This document shows, one piece after another, positions 15,654 to 16,638 of a stretch of DNA of 16,638 nucleotides. The notes under the pieces are model-generated. The model made no database searches, was not told where the DNA came from, and worked only from the letters and a program-made list of their open reading frames with translations. Numbering within the stretch: position 1 is the stretch's first letter; each line of letters begins with the position of its first letter. This DNA is from JAAZMA01 sp036720245 (GTDB lineage: Bacteria; Bacillota; Clostridia; Tissierellales; Tepidimicrobiaceae): NCBI GenBank assembly GCA_036720245.1, contig DAIMNI010000052.1, positions 1-16,638 of the forward strand. Direction: 5' to 3'. Made by a program: the position numbers and the translations under genes.

Positions 15654-16446
15654 TTGGTTTTATTATAATATTACTTATTTGAACTCTATTAAAAAGTCTA
15701 AGGGGTAATAAACTATTTCCAAGCCCACTATCTATATATAATATAGTGTTTTCTAATTTATATATACCCTTGGTATATTTAGGGAAAAATCCTTGTCCTG
15801 GAACTATCATGGCACCAATAATAGGAAGTCTTACTTGCCCACCATGGGTATGCCCTGATAATATTAAATCTTCTAATCCTTTGCTATACATCATAGGCCT
15901 ATTAGGAGAATGAGAAAGCATTAAAGTAAAATTCTTTTCATCTATTCCCTCTAGAGATTTTTCATAATCTTTTCTATTAATATAAAAACTTACTCCACAA
16001 ACATTTATTTTTTCCCCATCTAGAATTATTAACTGATTTTCATTGTCTAATACATTGATACCAATTTCCTTTAATCTATATATAAATTCATCTTCATATT
16101 TATTTCCTATTTCATGATTTCCTCTAACAAAATATATCTTAGGATTTATGGCTTTAATTTTTTCTATTAAGTCCAATGTAGAATTTAAATCCTTTGTTTT
16201 GCTATCTATAATATCTCCTGTTAATAAAATCATATTAGGATTAAAGTATTCTATTTCCTTTAATAATTTCTTTTCATTTATTTTTGTATTATTGTGGTAA
16301 TCTGAAATTTGGGTAAGCCTTAATTCACTATTTAATTTAGAATTATCTAATATAGTTTTATTTATATAAACTTTAGATACTTGGATATGATTGTAAATTA
16401 GGAATATTAATATTAGTAATAGTAATAGAATAGCGATTGTTTTCAT
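15643..16446 (-). CDS. Membrane-anchored metallophosphoesterase (YkuE/YaeI-like)
   Basis: This is a calcineurin-like phosphoesterase of 267 residues. An N-terminal hydrophobic anchor (about 3-19) is followed by an outside-facing catalytic domain. Metal-binding motifs are all present: Asp49-x-His51 in SDYHNN, GDIID with Asp78, GNHE with Asn110 and His111, His179 in LSHSPN, and GHTHGGQ with His199 and His201. The GHTHGGQVRLP stretch is typical of the subgroup containing YkuE and YaeI. Some members are thought to act on lipid or UDP-sugar-lipid phosphates, but substrate cannot be read from sequence. The start ATG follows GGGGGGG at 5 nt. It is followed by tRNA-Arg. Confidence 0.9.
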   Translation of the reverse strand: MKTIAILLLLLILIFLIYNHIQVSKVYINKTILDNSKLNSELRLTQISDYHNNTKINEKKLLKEIEYFNPNMILLTGDIIDSKTKDLNSTLDLIEKIKAINPKIYFVRGNHEIGNKYEDEFIYRLKEIGINVLDNENQLIILDGEKINVCGVSFYINRKDYEKSLEGIDEKNFTLMLSHSPNRPMMYSKGLEDLILSGHTHGGQVRLPIIGAMIVPGQGFFPKYTKGIYKLENTILYIDSGLGNSLLPLRLFNRVQISNIIIKPIDN

Positions 16447-16500
16447 GTTTACCCCCCCGAAATAAGTTTAGGGTGTTATCTTGATTTTTGTCAGTAATCT

Positions 16501-16638
16501 TTACATAGTACGCAGTCTCGCAACTCAAATTTGCTTACTCCCTTCGGTCGTGCAAATTTGGTCCTAACGGACACTCCCAATTATGCCTCCACTTCGTTAC
16601 GGGGACACTAAGGTTGGTGCTCGTTGCGTTTGACCTAC
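16501..16638. other. Gene-free, structured, GC-richer block at the window edge
   Basis: No ORF with an RBS is seen, and base composition is clearly richer in GC than the neighbours. CAAATTTGC (16527-16535) and GCAAATTTG (16552-16560) form a 9-bp inverted repeat, and GTCC-TAAC-GGAC (16561-16572) forms a small hairpin. On the minus strand several short units of similar style recur (GCAACGAGC, GTAACGAAGTGGAGG, GACCGAAGGGAGTAAGC). It looks like a multicopy noncoding repeat or the flank of an rRNA operon; I cannot tell which. Confidence 0.45.

Noticed and set aside
1..16638. CRISPR arrays, defence islands, toxin-antitoxin pairs, prophage genes
   Set aside because: No direct-repeat/spacer pattern and no proteins of these types are seen. 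Apart from the intron start and small repeats the window is conserved chromosomal sequence.

Overview
The window is about 16.6 kb of AT-rich DNA from a flagellated, probably anaerobic member of the Bacillota. The low GC content, strong GGAGG-type ribosome binding sites, TTG starts and gene order suggest Clostridia or Tissierellia, but no rRNA is present to settle this. The order flaG-fliD-fliS-(fliT/flgN position)-hpf-secA-prfB matches the well-known Bacillus subtilis block. Nearly every gene is on the minus strand; the only plus-strand gene is a FUSC-type membrane protein. Both window ends look like sequence where an assembly breaks on repeated DNA: a group II intron start on the left and a structured, GC-richer, gene-free block on the right. 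Ten Ns inside hpf mark a join between contigs.

Layout from right to left, the direction of most transcription. A metallophosphoesterase is followed by tRNA-Arg(UCG), whose promoter overlaps the end of that gene. A solitary EutH-type transporter follows, with a leader that can form two competing hairpins. Next comes an M3B oligoendopeptidase, facing the FUSC gene across a bidirectional terminator. A VTT/DedA-superfamily membrane protein is divergent from FUSC. The flagellar cap operon flaG-fliD-fliS-flgN-like follows, with a sigma-D type promoter reaching into the end of the VTT gene. After its strong terminator there is a gap of about 390 bp holding a cluster of DnaA boxes and a promoter that fits both sigma-A and sigma-B patterns. 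This promoter drives the ribosome hibernation factor hpf, followed by a DUF5317-like membrane protein. secA-prfB is then a two-gene operon with its own promoter. RF2 is made through a programmed +1 frameshift, and the operon ends in a terminator overlapping the prfB stop. Last is tex, interrupted in its S1 domain by the 5' end of a group II intron.

Most content is conserved housekeeping. The parts worth a second look are the intron in tex, the DnaA-box cluster between fliT/flgN and hpf, the 26-nt repeat shared by two terminator hairpins, the eutH leader, and the structured block at the right edge. I did not see a convincing new multi-gene system.
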